DNA of 42,317 bases from an uncultured Halomonas sp. (lineage in GTDB: Bacteria > Pseudomonadota > Gammaproteobacteria > Pseudomonadales > Halomonadaceae): positions 1 through 42,317 of the forward strand of contig NZ_CAMPKE010000026.1 in assembly GCF_946887195.1 (NCBI RefSeq), read 5' to 3'. The position numbers and the translations under genes were made by a program. Shown here piece after piece: positions 26,145-35,437 of the stretch. The notes below the pieces were generated by a model. It made no database searches. It was not told where the DNA came from and saw nothing but the letters and a program-made list of their open reading frames with translations. Each line of letters begins with the position of its first letter. Position 1 is the first letter of the stretch.

Positions 26145-26297
26145 TCAGTTGCCTTGCTCGATACGACCGGCGATGCTAAACAGCATATTGCCACGCTCGG
26201 AATCGATGTCTTTAACAAGCCGGGGCGGCTTTATGAATGGTTGGCAATCATTAAAACCTTCCGAGCCAAAAATTAGGGCGTCGCCGGTGATGAGCAA
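26145..26297 (-). other. Possible small gene or gene remnant overlapping the toxin gene
   Basis: From TTG 26297 to TGA 26145 runs an open frame of 50 codons, partly inside the end of the RelE/ParE-like gene in another frame. Its second half, KPPRLVKDIDSERGNMLFSI and then AGRIEQGN, looks like real protein rather than random frame. No ATG start and no clear ribosome binding site exist, and I do not recognise the family. It may be the tail of a displaced gene. Confidence 0.2.
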
Positions 26298-26544
26298 TTG
26301 CCAGCACTTGCAACAACCCGTTGTTTTCTCGATATAGAATGCTAAACGGAAACCGTTTTAAAACAGCGCACCTGATATCTGTCTGATATTTGATCCGGTT
26401 TTGTTTTGGCGCTTCGCACACCTTGGACATGACAAGCTCGAATTCCGATAAGAAAGCGGCACCCAGCCCCTGTATCTTTGACTCGTAATAGGCAATCGAC
26501 TCAAGGTATTCGGCCTCTGCCGCTGGGTGAAATGTGTAGCTCAT
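26251..26544 (-). CDS. RelE/ParE family toxin
   Basis: A 97-residue protein of the RelE/ParE superfamily: FHPAAEAEYLESIAYYE at the start (helix 1), GLGAAFLSEFELVMSKV, then strands with IRCAVLKRFPFSILYRE and the C-terminal IAHHRRRPNFWLGR, typical of ParE-type toxins. Such proteins either cleave ribosome-bound mRNA or poison gyrase; which one cannot be told here. Its ATG overlaps the antitoxin stop by four bases, so the pair is a toxin-antitoxin operon with the antitoxin first. Confidence 0.85.
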   Translation of the reverse strand: MSYTFHPAAEAEYLESIAYYESKIQGLGAAFLSEFELVMSKVCEAPKQNRIKYQTDIRCAVLKRFPFSILYRENNGLLQVLAIAHHRRRPNFWLGRF

Positions 26545-26765
26545 TTGAGCAGGTGTCGAGCTTTGCGCATCACCTCTTCGGCGGGAACGGCTTGGACGCT
26601 ACCTTCATCCAATCCCTTGGATCGGCGTTGCGCTTCCGATAGCCAGTCTGCTTCCAGTTCTTCCGGGTAGGGCGTATCCAAACTGAGCACCAGTTTCTGA
26701 ACCAGCCTTGCCCTTTCCTGCTCTGGCAAATGAAGCGCTTCATTTTCAAGCTGTTTCAGATTCAT
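26541..26765 (-). CDS. Addiction module antitoxin (CHP02574 type)
   Basis: A 74-residue acidic protein with the pattern of the putative addiction-module component family: ALHLPEQERARLVQKLVLSL, then EAQRRSKGLDEGSVQAVPAEEVMRKAR. The N-terminal helices are thought to bind and block the ParE-like partner. There is no ribbon-helix-helix in view, so DNA binding is uncertain. The stop overlaps the toxin start (ATGA). Its promoter should lie in 26766-26878, a short gap behind pqqF where I see no clear boxes. Confidence 0.82.
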   Translation of the reverse strand: MNLKQLENEALHLPEQERARLVQKLVLSLDTPYPEELEADWLSEAQRRSKGLDEGSVQAVPAEEVMRKARHLLK

Positions 26766-26878
26766 GGGTTATACCTTCTCAGTGAATCGATCTTCTTGAT
26801 TCTGCCATGCCCCCATAGCCCAAGCTAGGGTTTGCCCGTAAAGGTCGCGAGCGAACCCAGCGTCAGTGCTTTGCCGGA

Positions 26879-29365
26879 TCATCGCCGGTCATGCATCCAC
26901 CAGCGCCAGCGCAATTCGCCGCTCACTAACGCCTCGGCGTACTCGATCAGGCCCTGCGGGTAGAGACGTGCCAGGGCATCCTGGGCCGCTCGCCAGGGTG
27001 GCGTGTCGTCGCCGAGTCGCAACGCTTGCCACCGTTCATGCAGGGCCTCGTTGGCGGTCTCCGGCTCGCCGCAGGTCGAGCGCAATGCCTCGCGACGGTG
27101 TTCGAAGGTCGCGCTATCGAGTCGCGCCAGAGCGCTCCCCTGGATGGAGAGAAAGTCACGAATGGCCTGTTGCAGCACGCTGGTAGCGGTATGCGGCGAT
27201 TGCACGACATAACCCAGGCGCGGCCAGCCACCCGCCTGGCGATAACGCACAGCGGCGACATAACCCAGGCCGCGCCGCTGACGTAGCTCCTGGAAGAAAG
27301 CCGCATCGTGGCAGTGCATCAGCAGTTGCAAATAGAGGCGACTGAGTGGGCTAGCGTCGCGGGCATCCACCTGCAGCATCACGGCGTAATCGCCGCCTTG
27401 TAGCGGCAATCGGTGAACGCGGCCGGCGGCCGGCGTATCGCTCGCGGCGGATTGGGTATCGCCGCCACCCTCCATACGGCGAGAAAGCGCTGTGTTCAGC
27501 CGGCCGGCGATTGCCATGGTATCGTCTTCATCCAGTCCCGCGATCCAGCAGCACGGCGCCAACTGCTCGTTCGACACGCTTCCCGTATCCGGCAACTCCA
27601 GCCGCGCCAGCAAACGCTGGGCGATCAACCCCGATGCGGGCGGCTCACGATCGGTGGCCTCCCTTGGCCAGCATTCAATGGCCTGCGCCGCCACGCTCTC
27701 GAGCAGCTCCGCCCGCCCGTGAACGCTCACCCCATCGCCCAGGCCATCCCCAGCCAGGCTGAGTGACACGCCCTGGCTCGCCGCGATTTGGCGCAGAGCC
27801 AGGCTGTCGCGCCGCCACCGCTCGAGCCGCCGCTGCTGGCCCGCGGCGTCGCTGGGCCAGCCCAGGCACAGGCTGGCCTCGATAGCGGGCGGGCCGCCAC
27901 CATGCCAAAGCGTCAGTGCGTTGTCGCAGACATACCGCCGCAGCGGTGTTGCCGGCGTTGTTGCGTTTAGCGGGCGCGCTTCCAGCGTGGGCGGACGAAT
28001 CGGCGCCAACGGCGTAATGTGCTCCGGTGGCAATGCCGCGAACGGCTGATAGCGGGTGTTCGTGACAGGAACGCGCCGCGACTCGCCGGCCAGCGACTCC
28101 ACGGCTTGCAATACTCGGCAGCGATGCGGCGCCAGCCAGGCCATCAAGGCCGACAGTTCCGGGCGAGCCAACTGGTTTGAGGATGGTGCACCTCGCGCAG
28201 CGTCGAAGCGATCCCGGGCCAATTGCCGTGCATGCTCAATGGGCCAGCGATCCAGTTCCGCGATCGGCGGATCCGGCAATGCGCGTGCGCGCCGAGCCAG
28301 CGCCGCGACCGCTGCCTGGCAGGTGGTGAGTATTGCCGTCACGTTTTCGCTGCCAGCCTCGGTTAGCGAGAGTTTCAGCGATAGCGCATTGCATGCGGCG
28401 TCGGCATCAGTGCCAGCCGATAGATCATCAAGCCAACCACGGCCCGCCAGGGTGGCGGCCAACTCGCCATTCATCAGCGCACCGGCGATACGTTCGATCG
28501 ATTGCTGTTGGGCGGGCGTCGCTTGCGGCGGTACGGGCCACAGCAGTTCCAGCGAGCGCTCGCCCGTCGGCGATACCCAGCGAATGCCTTGTGGCTCCGA
28601 TTCTGATTCGGTCTCGCTCTTACGCGTGCTCTTAGCATTGGCCCAGCGCCAGGTTCGTCGGGGCGGCTTGCCGCCAGCGGCAAGCGGCATGGCAGCGGCT
28701 TCGATCAACGCTCGCTGCGCAGCCAAAGAGAGCGGTGCGAGTATCACCAGCACCATCAGCCCCGCGCGATAATAGCGGCCATGGAAATCGCTCAATGCCT
28801 GGCACAGCGATACGCCATCGCCGCCCAGCGTGGCACGATTGCCGGCATGGCAATGCCTGGCCGGATGCGATGCCGGGAAGAACCGCGACAGCGCAGCCTG
28901 ACGATGCAGCGCCGGGTCGGCCAGGCGCGCCTGAAATTCGGCATCGATGACGTTCACTTCACGCTCGATGGCCGCGGGCTCGAAGCGTGGCGAGGCCACC
29001 AGCGCCAATAGCCGCTCCAGGCCCTCGGCGGTGACCGTCGGCGGCAGCGTCAGGTGATAATCGGTGACTTCATCATCGGTGCGGGCGTTGTAACGCCCGC
29101 CGCGCTTACCGACCCAGCCCGCGAAGCTCGCCGTATCGCAATCGTGACGAGAGTCGAGAAACAGCGCATGTTCGAGCAGATGGGCCAAACCGGGATGGGT
29201 TTCGGGTTCATCGAGATAGCCGGCGCCGACACTGAGAACCAGGCGCGCCTGCCGGGCCGAGGGCGCATCAATGGTTATGACTCGCAATCCATTGGCAAGC
29301 TGCGCTTCGGCGGCCCGACAGCCGGGCGGTAACCCATCGCCAGAAAACTCATTCCAGGTCGTCAT
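26879..29365 (-). CDS. pqqF: PqqF, M16-family peptidase of PQQ biosynthesis
   Basis: An 828-residue insulinase-family zinc protease. The inverted zinc motif HLLEH is at residues 62-66, and the third ligand Glu143 lies 77 residues after the second histidine (REVNVIDAEF), the normal M16 spacing. Three further M16-type domains follow, with the degenerate middle usual in PqqF (about 760-830 residues in the family). PqqF is thought to cut the crosslinked Glu-Tyr out of PqqA; in other bacteria it acts with PqqG. The start at 29365 lies inside the end of the S9 peptidase gene (17-base overlap) with no good ribosome binding site, suggesting coupled translation. It is the last gene of the pqq operon. 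Confidence 0.88.
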   Translation of the reverse strand: MTTWNEFSGDGLPPGCRAAEAQLANGLRVITIDAPSARQARLVLSVGAGYLDEPETHPGLAHLLEHALFLDSRHDCDTASFAGWVGKRGGRYNARTDDEVTDYHLTLPPTVTAEGLERLLALVASPRFEPAAIEREVNVIDAEFQARLADPALHRQAALSRFFPASHPARHCHAGNRATLGGDGVSLCQALSDFHGRYYRAGLMVLVILAPLSLAAQRALIEAAAMPLAAGGKPPRRTWRWANAKSTRKSETESESEPQGIRWVSPTGERSLELLWPVPPQATPAQQQSIERIAGALMNGELAATLAGRGWLDDLSAGTDADAACNALSLKLSLTEAGSENVTAILTTCQAAVAALARRARALPDPPIAELDRWPIEHARQLARDRFDAARGAPSSNQLARPELSALMAWLAPHRCRVLQAVESLAGESRRVPVTNTRYQPFAALPPEHITPLAPIRPPTLEARPLNATTPATPLRRYVCDNALTLWHGGGPPAIEASLCLGWPSDAAGQQRRLERWRRDSLALRQIAASQGVSLSLAGDGLGDGVSVHGRAELLESVAAQAIECWPREATDREPPASGLIAQRLLARLELPDTGSVSNEQLAPCCWIAGLDEDDTMAIAGRLNTALSRRMEGGGDTQSAASDTPAAGRVHRLPLQGGDYAVMLQVDARDASPLSRLYLQLLMHCHDAAFFQELRQRRGLGYVAAVRYRQAGGWPRLGYVVQSPHTATSVLQQAIRDFLSIQGSALARLDSATFEHRREALRSTCGEPETANEALHERWQALRLGDDTPPWRAAQDALARLYPQGLIEYAEALVSGELRWRWWMHDRR

Positions 29366-31169
29366 GGGCGGCCTGATGGTAGAACGCCAGCTCGCGGGCG
29401 ATCATGCGGGCACGATTGGCCGGGTGGCGAATGCCGTGGCCCTCGTCGGCAAACAGCATCGCCTCGGCGGGAATCGCGTGCCGTTTGAGCGCCGTCACCA
29501 TGGCCAGGGTCTGCTCGGGCACCACCACACGATCGAGCTCGCCCTGGAAGAAGATCACCGGTGCCGCGATCTCGGCGCAGCGATAGCGCGGGCTGCGTGC
29601 GCGCTGGGTAGCGGTATCGCCGAGCAGCCAATCGAGGTAGCCGGATTCGAAACGGTGGGTCAGCGTGGCCAGGCGCGGCGCATCGGTGACGCCATACAGG
29701 CTGGCGCCGGCGCGAAAGCGGCGTGTCGAGGTCAGCGTATTGAGCACGGTGAAACCACCCGCACTCTGGCCGCGAATGAATAGCCGCGCCGGATCGGCAA
29801 TGCCATGCGCTATCAGCGCCTCGGCCAAGGCGTCGGCATCTTCCACATCCAGCACGCCCCAGCCACCGGCCAGGCGCTCGCGATAGGCGCGACCGAAGTT
29901 GGCGCTACCGCGCGGGTTGATATCCGCCACGCTGTAGCCCTGTTGCGTCCACCAGGCGATCAGCGGATCGTAAACCGGGTAGCAGGCGGCGGTAGGCCCG
30001 CCGTGTACGCGCATGATCAGCGGTGCCGACGAGCGCCGATCCGGCGCGGCGCGATAAACGAACGCCGAGACCGTCTCGCCCTGCCCCACCGGCGCCTCGA
30101 TCAGTTCAGCGACCATCGGCACGCTATCGGGATTCGACGCCAGCAGTACCTGGGCCTGCCGGCCATCGCCGCGCACGCGTTCGAGCCGCGCGCCATGCGC
30201 CGGCCCTTGGGTCAGGGCATACAACCAGCCGTCGCGTTCGGCCAGGCCGATCACCCGGGTCGCCTCGGGCAGCAAGTGCGCCGTCTCGCGCCCTTGGCTA
30301 TCCAAGCGCAGCAGACGCGCGGCGCCGTGTTCGAAGCGCACTACCACGCCGCCATCGGCATCCCAGCGGTGATGGCCCTCGCCCAGTTGCCAGGGTGCGG
30401 GGGCGTGGTCCGCCGCGACGTTAGTTAGCGCAGTCGCTCGTTCGCCTTCGATGCGCCAGGGCTGCCACCAGCCGGCGTGATCGCTCATCACAATGAGTTG
30501 GCCGGCCGTACTGAAGCACGGCTGCGTCACCGCCGCACCGGCGTCCCAGATGCGACGCGCGGCGACGCGGCCATTGCTGTCGAGTTCGGCGATACACAGC
30601 CGCGAGCGCTGCCAGGGCATATGCGGCAGCGACCACTCGACCCAGGCCATCCAGCATCCATCGGGCGATAACGCCGGCGCACCGTAAAAATCGGCACCGT
30701 GGGCGATAACCTCACGCTGGCCTTCGCGCAGCGCCACCAGCCGCTGTACGCCCTCGCGGCTGTCGCCCTGCTCTTCCACCGCGAGCACTCGCCGGTGTGC
30801 CGAGTCGCTCACCAGGCCACCGTAACGGCAGTTGGCCCGCGACCACCAGGGGGCAGGTTCCTGACATTCTCCCCTAAATTCACCAGAGCCCAGATCGAGA
30901 CACAACAACGCCTGGCTGGTGGCTTCCACCAGCATCACATTATTGAAGATAACGGTATAACTACCACCGCCGTAACCATTGACCCGGCTGGCGATGTCGA
31001 TAGCGCCGGAGGTCAGCGCTCGCGCCTCGCCGCCTGCCCAGCGCCATAACGACCGATAGCCGGTCGCGGGATCCGCCGCCAGCCAGAACACACCGGCGGC
31101 ATCGGCACGCAGTTCGCTCAGCCCCTCCGCAGGGCGGGCAGCGGCTTCGATTCGGAGATCGACGCTCAT
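29349..31169 (-). CDS. Prolyl oligopeptidase family (S9) serine peptidase in pqq operon
   Basis: A 606-residue protein with an N-terminal beta-propeller-like part (about residues 1-340) and a C-terminal alpha/beta hydrolase domain. The catalytic triad is visible: Ser in [14 protein letters not shown], Asp in [15 protein letters not shown] and His in [10 protein letters not shown]; the oxyanion strand is [13 protein letters not shown]. No signal peptide is present, so it is cytoplasmic. It overlaps the pqqE stop (ATGA) and pqqF, so it is a true member of the operon. S9 peptidases are often linked with pqq clusters in pseudomonads and relatives, and a role in degrading PqqA leftovers is possible but unproven. 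Confidence 0.88.
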   Translation of the reverse strand: MSVDLRIEAAARPAEGLSELRADAAGVFWLAADPATGYRSLWRWAGGEARALTSGAIDIASRVNGYGGGSYTVIFNNVMLVEATSQALLCLDLGSGEFRGECQEPAPWWSRANCRYGGLVSDSAHRRVLAVEEQGDSREGVQRLVALREGQREVIAHGADFYGAPALSPDGCWMAWVEWSLPHMPWQRSRLCIAELDSNGRVAARRIWDAGAAVTQPCFSTAGQLIVMSDHAGWWQPWRIEGERATALTNVAADHAPAPWQLGEGHHRWDADGGVVVRFEHGAARLLRLDSQGRETAHLLPEATRVIGLAERDGWLYALTQGPAHGARLERVRGDGRQAQVLLASNPDSVPMVAELIEAPVGQGETVSAFVYRAAPDRRSSAPLIMRVHGGPTAACYPVYDPLIAWWTQQGYSVADINPRGSANFGRAYRERLAGGWGVLDVEDADALAEALIAHGIADPARLFIRGQSAGGFTVLNTLTSTRRFRAGASLYGVTDAPRLATLTHRFESGYLDWLLGDTATQRARSPRYRCAEIAAPVIFFQGELDRVVVPEQTLAMVTALKRHAIPAEAMLFADEGHGIRHPANRARMIARELAFYHQAAHDDLE

Positions 31170-32308
31170 TCGCGGCAGAACACCCTCGACTCATGCACAT
31201 TGCGCGGGATCAACTCGCCGACATGGCGCTGGTCGCGCTCGGCGTCGTCGCGCGCCGCTTCGATCAGGCCATGATCCGGCGACAGCGCGCAGACCGGGTC
31301 CGTCGCCGCCGCATCGCCGGTCAACAGGAAGGCCTGACAACGACAGCCGCCGTAGTCGTTGTGGCGTTCGTCGCAGTCGCGACACGGCGCCGGCATCCAG
31401 GCATCGCCACGAAAGCGATTGAAGGCGTCGCTGTCGTACCAGATGCTCCGAAGCGGCTGCTCACGCACCGTGGGAAAGTCCATCGGCAACTCGCGAGCGC
31501 TATGACACGGCAGCACCGTGCCATCCGGCGCCACGGTCATGAAGATCGCGCCCCAGCCGCCCATGCACGCCTTGGGCCGCTCGGCGTAATAATCGGGCAC
31601 CACGAACAGCAAGCGCATGTCGTTATCCGCGCTAGCGAGTCGCTCGCGCCAATGTGCGGTCGTCGCTTCGGCGGCTTCGATCTGTTCCCGACTCGGCAGC
31701 AGCCCGGCACGATTCAGCTGCGCCCAGCCGTAGTACTGGCAGGTCGCCAGTTCGACGGCATCGGCGCCCAGCTCGACACACAGCGCGATGATGTCATCGA
31801 TCTGATCGATATTGTGACGATGCAGCACCACATTGAGCACCATCGGGTAGCCGGCATCCTTGACCGCGCGGGCCATCGCCAGCTTCTTGGCGTGCGCCTT
31901 GGCCGAGCCCGCCACCGCGGCGGCCATCTCGGCATCGGCGGCTTGCAGACTGATCTGGATATGATCCAGCCCGGCGTCTTGCAGCGCCTCGATACGCGCC
32001 ACATCGAGTCCCAGCCCCGAAGTGATCAGATTGGTGTAAAAGCCCAACTCGCGCGCCTCGGCGACCAGCGCCTCGAGATCCTTGCGCACCAGCGGCTCGC
32101 CACCGGAAAAACCCAGTTGCGCCGCACCCATGGCACGAGCCTGGCGCAACACATCGCGCCATTCGTCAGTGGTCAGTTCGGCGTCGTGGGCGGCGAAATC
32201 CAGCGGATTGGAACAATACGAGCACTGTAACGGGCAACGATAGGTCAGCTCCGCCAGCAGCCACAACGGCGCACCGGCCGAGAGTTCGGCATGCCTGGAA
32301 AGCGTCAT
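31166..32308 (-). CDS. pqqE: PqqE, radical SAM PqqA peptide cyclase
   Basis: A 380-residue radical SAM enzyme that joins the Glu and Tyr side chains of PqqA, the first step to PQQ. The [4Fe-4S]-SAM site is Cys25-x3-Cys29-x2-Cys32 ([10 protein letters not shown]). The C-terminal SPASM domain has cysteines in [36 protein letters not shown] and DPVCALSP for auxiliary clusters. It overlaps pqqD upstream and the S9 peptidase gene downstream (both ATGA). It works with PqqD, which presents PqqA. Confidence 0.95.
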   Translation of the reverse strand: MTLSRHAELSAGAPLWLLAELTYRCPLQCSYCSNPLDFAAHDAELTTDEWRDVLRQARAMGAAQLGFSGGEPLVRKDLEALVAEARELGFYTNLITSGLGLDVARIEALQDAGLDHIQISLQAADAEMAAAVAGSAKAHAKKLAMARAVKDAGYPMVLNVVLHRHNIDQIDDIIALCVELGADAVELATCQYYGWAQLNRAGLLPSREQIEAAEATTAHWRERLASADNDMRLLFVVPDYYAERPKACMGGWGAIFMTVAPDGTVLPCHSARELPMDFPTVREQPLRSIWYDSDAFNRFRGDAWMPAPCRDCDERHNDYGGCRCQAFLLTGDAAATDPVCALSPDHGLIEAARDDAERDQRHVGELIPRNVHESRVFCRE

Positions 32309-32619
32309 GACGATACCCCCTTCTCGCGGATCCAGCCTTGCCGGCGCGCATCGAGCAGAAACTCATGAACGTCCCGCTCGAGCCCCGGCGCCTCGGGATA
32401 ACGGCGTGTAAGTTCATCGACCAGCGCCGCCACGTCGCGCTCCCCATCGATCAGACTCAGCACCGCCCCGGCACTGTCGTTGAGTTGCACCATGCCCTCC
32501 GGGTAAAGCAGTACATGGCGTTGTTGAGCCGGCTCCCACTGCAGGCGCCAGCCGGGGCGCAGCCGATAGATGCTGGCGCCGCTCATGCCGGTCTCATCGA
32601 TCCTGTCGCGAACGTTCAT
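32305..32619 (-). CDS. pqqD: PqqD, PqqA-binding peptide chaperone
   Basis: A 104-residue protein matching Pqq[26 protein letters not shown], then [20 protein letters not shown] and a C-terminal helix pair ([12 protein letters not shown]). PqqD binds PqqA and delivers it to PqqE (RRE-type fold). ATG 32619 overlaps the pqqC stop (ATGA); a longer open frame in the same register is only the pqqC shadow. The stop overlaps the pqqE start in the same way. Confidence 0.94.
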   Translation of the reverse strand: MNVRDRIDETGMSGASIYRLRPGWRLQWEPAQQRHVLLYPEGMVQLNDSAGAVLSLIDGERDVAALVDELTRRYPEAPGLERDVHEFLLDARRQGWIREKGVSS

Positions 32620-33404
32620 GTCAGCCCCCGGTGATAAACGCGCCGCTCGGTCACGCTGTGATACGGCGCGCGATCGAGTTGATAGGCCAGGGTCATGGCG
32701 TCGAGCATGCTCCATAGCACATCCAACTTGAATTGTAGTATCTCCAGCGCACGTTGCTGGGCCTGCCAGGTGGTGCATGCCGAGAGCGCCACTTCCAGGC
32801 CGTGATCGACATCGCGGCGCGCCTCGTTCAGGCGCTTGCGAAAATAGCCGTAGCCCGCTGCGTCGATCCATGGGTAGTGCCCAGGCCAGGTGTCGAGGCG
32901 GTTGCGATGGATGGCCGGGGCGAACAGCTCGGTCAGCGATGAGATCGCCGCCTCGCGCCAATCGGCACGGCGCACGAAATTCACGTAGGCATCCACCGCG
33001 AAGCGTACGCCGGGCAATACATGCTCCTGCGACCATAGCTCATCGCGGGTCAGCCCCACCGCTTCGCCCAGAACCAGCCAGGCCTCAATGCCGCCGCCAT
33101 CATCGCTTTGGCCGTCGTGATCAAGCAGGCGCTGGATCCAGCGCCGCCGGGTCGCCGCATCCGGGCAGTTGGCCAGTAGTGCGGCGTCCTTCTGTGGAAT
33201 ATTGATCTGGTAATAGAAGCGGTTGGCCACCCAGCCGCGGATCTGCGCCGGCGTGGCGCGGCCCTCGGCCATATCGACCTGATAGGGATGGTGAATATGG
33301 TAATAATCGCCCTTGGCCAGCAGTGCGGCGCGAAACGCCTCGGTCGAGAGCGCTGCCGGTTCGGGGGAAGGCGCATCGTCCAACGGCGAGACGATCGACG
33401 TCAT
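32616..33404 (-). CDS. pqqC: PqqC, pyrroloquinoline-quinone synthase
   Basis: A 262-residue, helical, cofactor-less oxidase that performs the last step of PQQ formation, ring closure and eight-electron oxidation. Family segments are [73 protein letters not shown] and WPGHYPWID. The active-site histidine, arginine and tyrosine stretches look intact. AGGAG is six bases before ATG 33404. It is separated from pqqB by 34 bases and overlaps pqqD. Confidence 0.95.
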   Translation of the reverse strand: MTSIVSPLDDAPSPEPAALSTEAFRAALLAKGDYYHIHHPYQVDMAEGRATPAQIRGWVANRFYYQINIPQKDAALLANCPDAATRRRWIQRLLDHDGQSDDGGGIEAWLVLGEAVGLTRDELWSQEHVLPGVRFAVDAYVNFVRRADWREAAISSLTELFAPAIHRNRLDTWPGHYPWIDAAGYGYFRKRLNEARRDVDHGLEVALSACTTWQAQQRALEILQFKLDVLWSMLDAMTLAYQLDRAPYHSVTERRVYHRGLT

Positions 33405-33438
33405 AACGGGCTCCTGTAACTTCGGTTCGCGGCTGGGC

Positions 33439-34368
33439 TCAAAGCGTCAGGCGCATGCCATCGAAGGCCACTTCGATGGCGTGGGAATCGAGCGTGGCGC
33501 GCTCGGCGGAGGCCTCATCGAGAACCGGGTTGGTGTTGTTGATGTGAATGAGAATGCGGCGTGTCGCCTCGGGCAGCGCATCGAGCTCGGCGATCAACCC
33601 GTGCTCGCCGGATAGCGCCAGGTGGCCCATGTCGGTGCCGGTCGCCTGGCCCACGCCCAGGCGTTGCATTTCCTCGTTGTGCCACAGCGTGCCATCGACC
33701 AATACGCAATCGGCTCGCTTGAGCCAATCGCGCACTTCATCGTTGAGCTTGCCCAGGCCCGGCGCATAGAACAGCGTGGCGCCGCTGGCGGTATCTTCGA
33801 TGAACAGGCCGAGATTGTCGTCTGTGCTCGGCGCGCCCCGGCGTGGCGAGTATGGCGGTGCGTTGCTGTCCAGGGCCACTGCGGTGAAGCGCAGACCAGG
33901 GCAGAACGGCACCTCGAAATCCGCCGTGCGGTGCTCGCCACTCAGCGGCACGGGCTGCCAGCGCAACCCGCCCTGCCAGTGCTCCAGCATGGGAAACAGC
34001 GGAAAGCCGCTACTCAAATCCTGATGCACATTGGGCGTGCACCACACATCCAGCGGACAACCTTCACGCAGCGACAGCAAACCCGTTACGTGATCGATCT
34101 GCGCGTCGACCAGTAGCACACCGGCGATGCCGGTATCGCGCAGCCCCCGGCGAGGGTGAAGCTCGGGGTTGCCAGCGATCTGCGTGCGAATATCCGGCGA
34201 GGCGTTGCATAACAGCCAACGTTCGCCATCGGCGCTGATCGCGATCGACGACTGGGTTCGTTCTCGATAAGCCGTATTGCCGCGACGCACGCCCGAGCAA
34301 TTGGGGCAATTGCAATTCCACTGCGGGAAGCCGCCACCTGCCGCCGATCCCAATACCACTATCTGCAT
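33439..34368 (-). CDS. pqqB: PqqB
   Basis: A 309-residue protein of the metallo-beta-lactamase fold. It begins [20 protein letters not shown], followed by CPNC, the zinc-binding cysteine cluster of PqqB, and has [24 protein letters not shown] and [16 protein letters not shown]. PqqB is reported to hydroxylate the tyrosine part of the PqqA-derived intermediate. AAGGAAG precedes ATG 34368; a longer frame starts 16 codons earlier without homology. It lies 108 bases after pqqA. Confidence 0.95.
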   Translation of the reverse strand: MQIVVLGSAAGGGFPQWNCNCPNCSGVRRGNTAYRERTQSSIAISADGERWLLCNASPDIRTQIAGNPELHPRRGLRDTGIAGVLLVDAQIDHVTGLLSLREGCPLDVWCTPNVHQDLSSGFPLFPMLEHWQGGLRWQPVPLSGEHRTADFEVPFCPGLRFTAVALDSNAPPYSPRRGAPSTDDNLGLFIEDTASGATLFYAPGLGKLNDEVRDWLKRADCVLVDGTLWHNEEMQRLGVGQATGTDMGHLALSGEHGLIAELDALPEATRRILIHINNTNPVLDEASAERATLDSHAIEVAFDGMRLTL

Positions 34369-34476
34369 GCCGACTTCCTTCTTCTCGCACCGTTCGTACG
34401 CAATGGAACGCTCCATCGGCTCGTCGCCCCGAAACGGGACACGACCCGACAGAGCGTCAGGGTACTGCCATCGACC

Positions 34477-34548
34477 TCAACGGTTGGCGATATACAGCGT
34501 GACCTCGAAGCCAAGGCGTAGATCGGTATAACTGGGCTTGGTCCACAT
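34477..34548 (-). CDS. pqqA: PqqA, precursor peptide of PQQ
   Basis: A 23-codon gene too short for ordinary gene callers. It reads [20 protein letters not shown] and then ANR. The conserved Glu15 and Tyr19 (E-V-T-L-Y) are the residues joined to make PQQ. A purine-rich GGAAGAGAG lies upstream of ATG 34548 as ribosome binding site. It heads the pqqABCDE operon; the 267-base gap to the divergent KGG gene 3 should hold its promoter. Confidence 0.95.
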   Translation of the reverse strand: MWTKPSYTDLRLGFEVTLYIANR

Positions 34549-34815
34549 AAGCGTTCTCTCTTCCTTTAGTGACGGTCGATTTCGGCGTCTGCCAAATAAC
34601 AGTTAAGCAGCCAGGCCGAAGGCTCGATCTAGTACTTTAGCAGAGATTTGCCTGGTCAATTGGGCGTTATGGATCCTTTGCAAATTCGTAAAACGTGCCT
34701 ACCTTGAGAATTGTCGGATTAGCATGATCTAACCGTTGTGCCAAAGGATTTAGCAACATCGTGAAACGCTTGCTAACGGCATAACGCTTTTTTGGTAACA
34801 ATTCGGAGGTTCCCA

Positions 34816-35172
34816 ATGACCGACAAGCGTAAAACGGACAAAGGTGGCATGAGCGTGAACGAAGCGGGCCACAAAGGTGGTGAGGCCACCTCAAGGACCC
34901 ATGGCAAGGAATTCTACGAGGATATTGGCCATAAAGGTGGCCAGCAGAGCGGTGGTAATTTTGCCAATGACCCAGAACGCGCCTCGGAAGCCGGCCAGAA
35001 AGGCGGCCAGCATAGTGGCGGCAACTTCGCCAACGATCCCGAGAGAGCGTCCAAGGCCGGCCAGAAAGGAGGCCAGCACAGCGGCGGTAACTTCGCCAAT
35101 GACCGCGAAAAGGCTTCCGAAGCCGGCAAGAAAGGCGGTGAGCATAGCCATGGCGGTGGGCGAAACTCGTAA
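34816..35172 (+). CDS. KGG-repeat general stress protein (copy 3)
   Basis: A 118-residue hydrophilic protein, a close paralogue of the gene at 3098-3514. It has the same N-terminus (MTDKRKTDKGGMSVNEAG), five KGG units with GGNFANDPERAS spacers, and the tail KKGGEHSHGGGRNS. It lacks the extra 20-residue tandem unit found in copy 1, and its first repeat keeps HKGG. GGAGG lies six bases before ATG 34816. The DNA differs from copy 1 at many synonymous sites, so the duplication is old. It is divergent from pqqA, 267 bases away. The family is linked to osmotic, desiccation or stationary-phase survival; the molecular role is unknown. Confidence 0.9.
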   Translation: MTDKRKTDKGGMSVNEAGHKGGEATSRTHGKEFYEDIGHKGGQQSGGNFANDPERASEAGQKGGQHSGGNFANDPERASKAGQKGGQHSGGNFANDREKASEAGKKGGEHSHGGGRNS

Positions 35173-35228
35173 TTACCGTTCTCAAACGCTTGATACGCTA
35201 CGTTAGTAGCCAACACATCCAACCCATG

Positions 35229-35252
35229 CGGCCAGCTCCTCGGAGCTGGCCG
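35229..35252 (+). terminator. Rho-independent terminator of KGG gene 3
   Basis: CGGCCAGCTC (35229-35238) and GAGCTGGCCG (35243-35252) form a perfect 10-bp stem with loop CTCG, followed by TTCTT. It lies 56 bases after the KGG gene stop. It does not resemble the terminators of the other two KGG copies. Confidence 0.8.
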
Positions 35253-35437
35253 TTCTTGTGAATAGGCCCGCCATACTCTTCATGAGATCACGATTCCAAT
35301 CGATCATGAAAAGCCGCAAGTCGACGGGAACAGGATGATATGACTTGTCGCGCCCTTTCCATCGACATAGGCTGCTGCGGCCAGGCGCTGAAAATATCAG
35401 CACCATTTGATATGGCCTCACTTGCCAGGAGCGTAAC

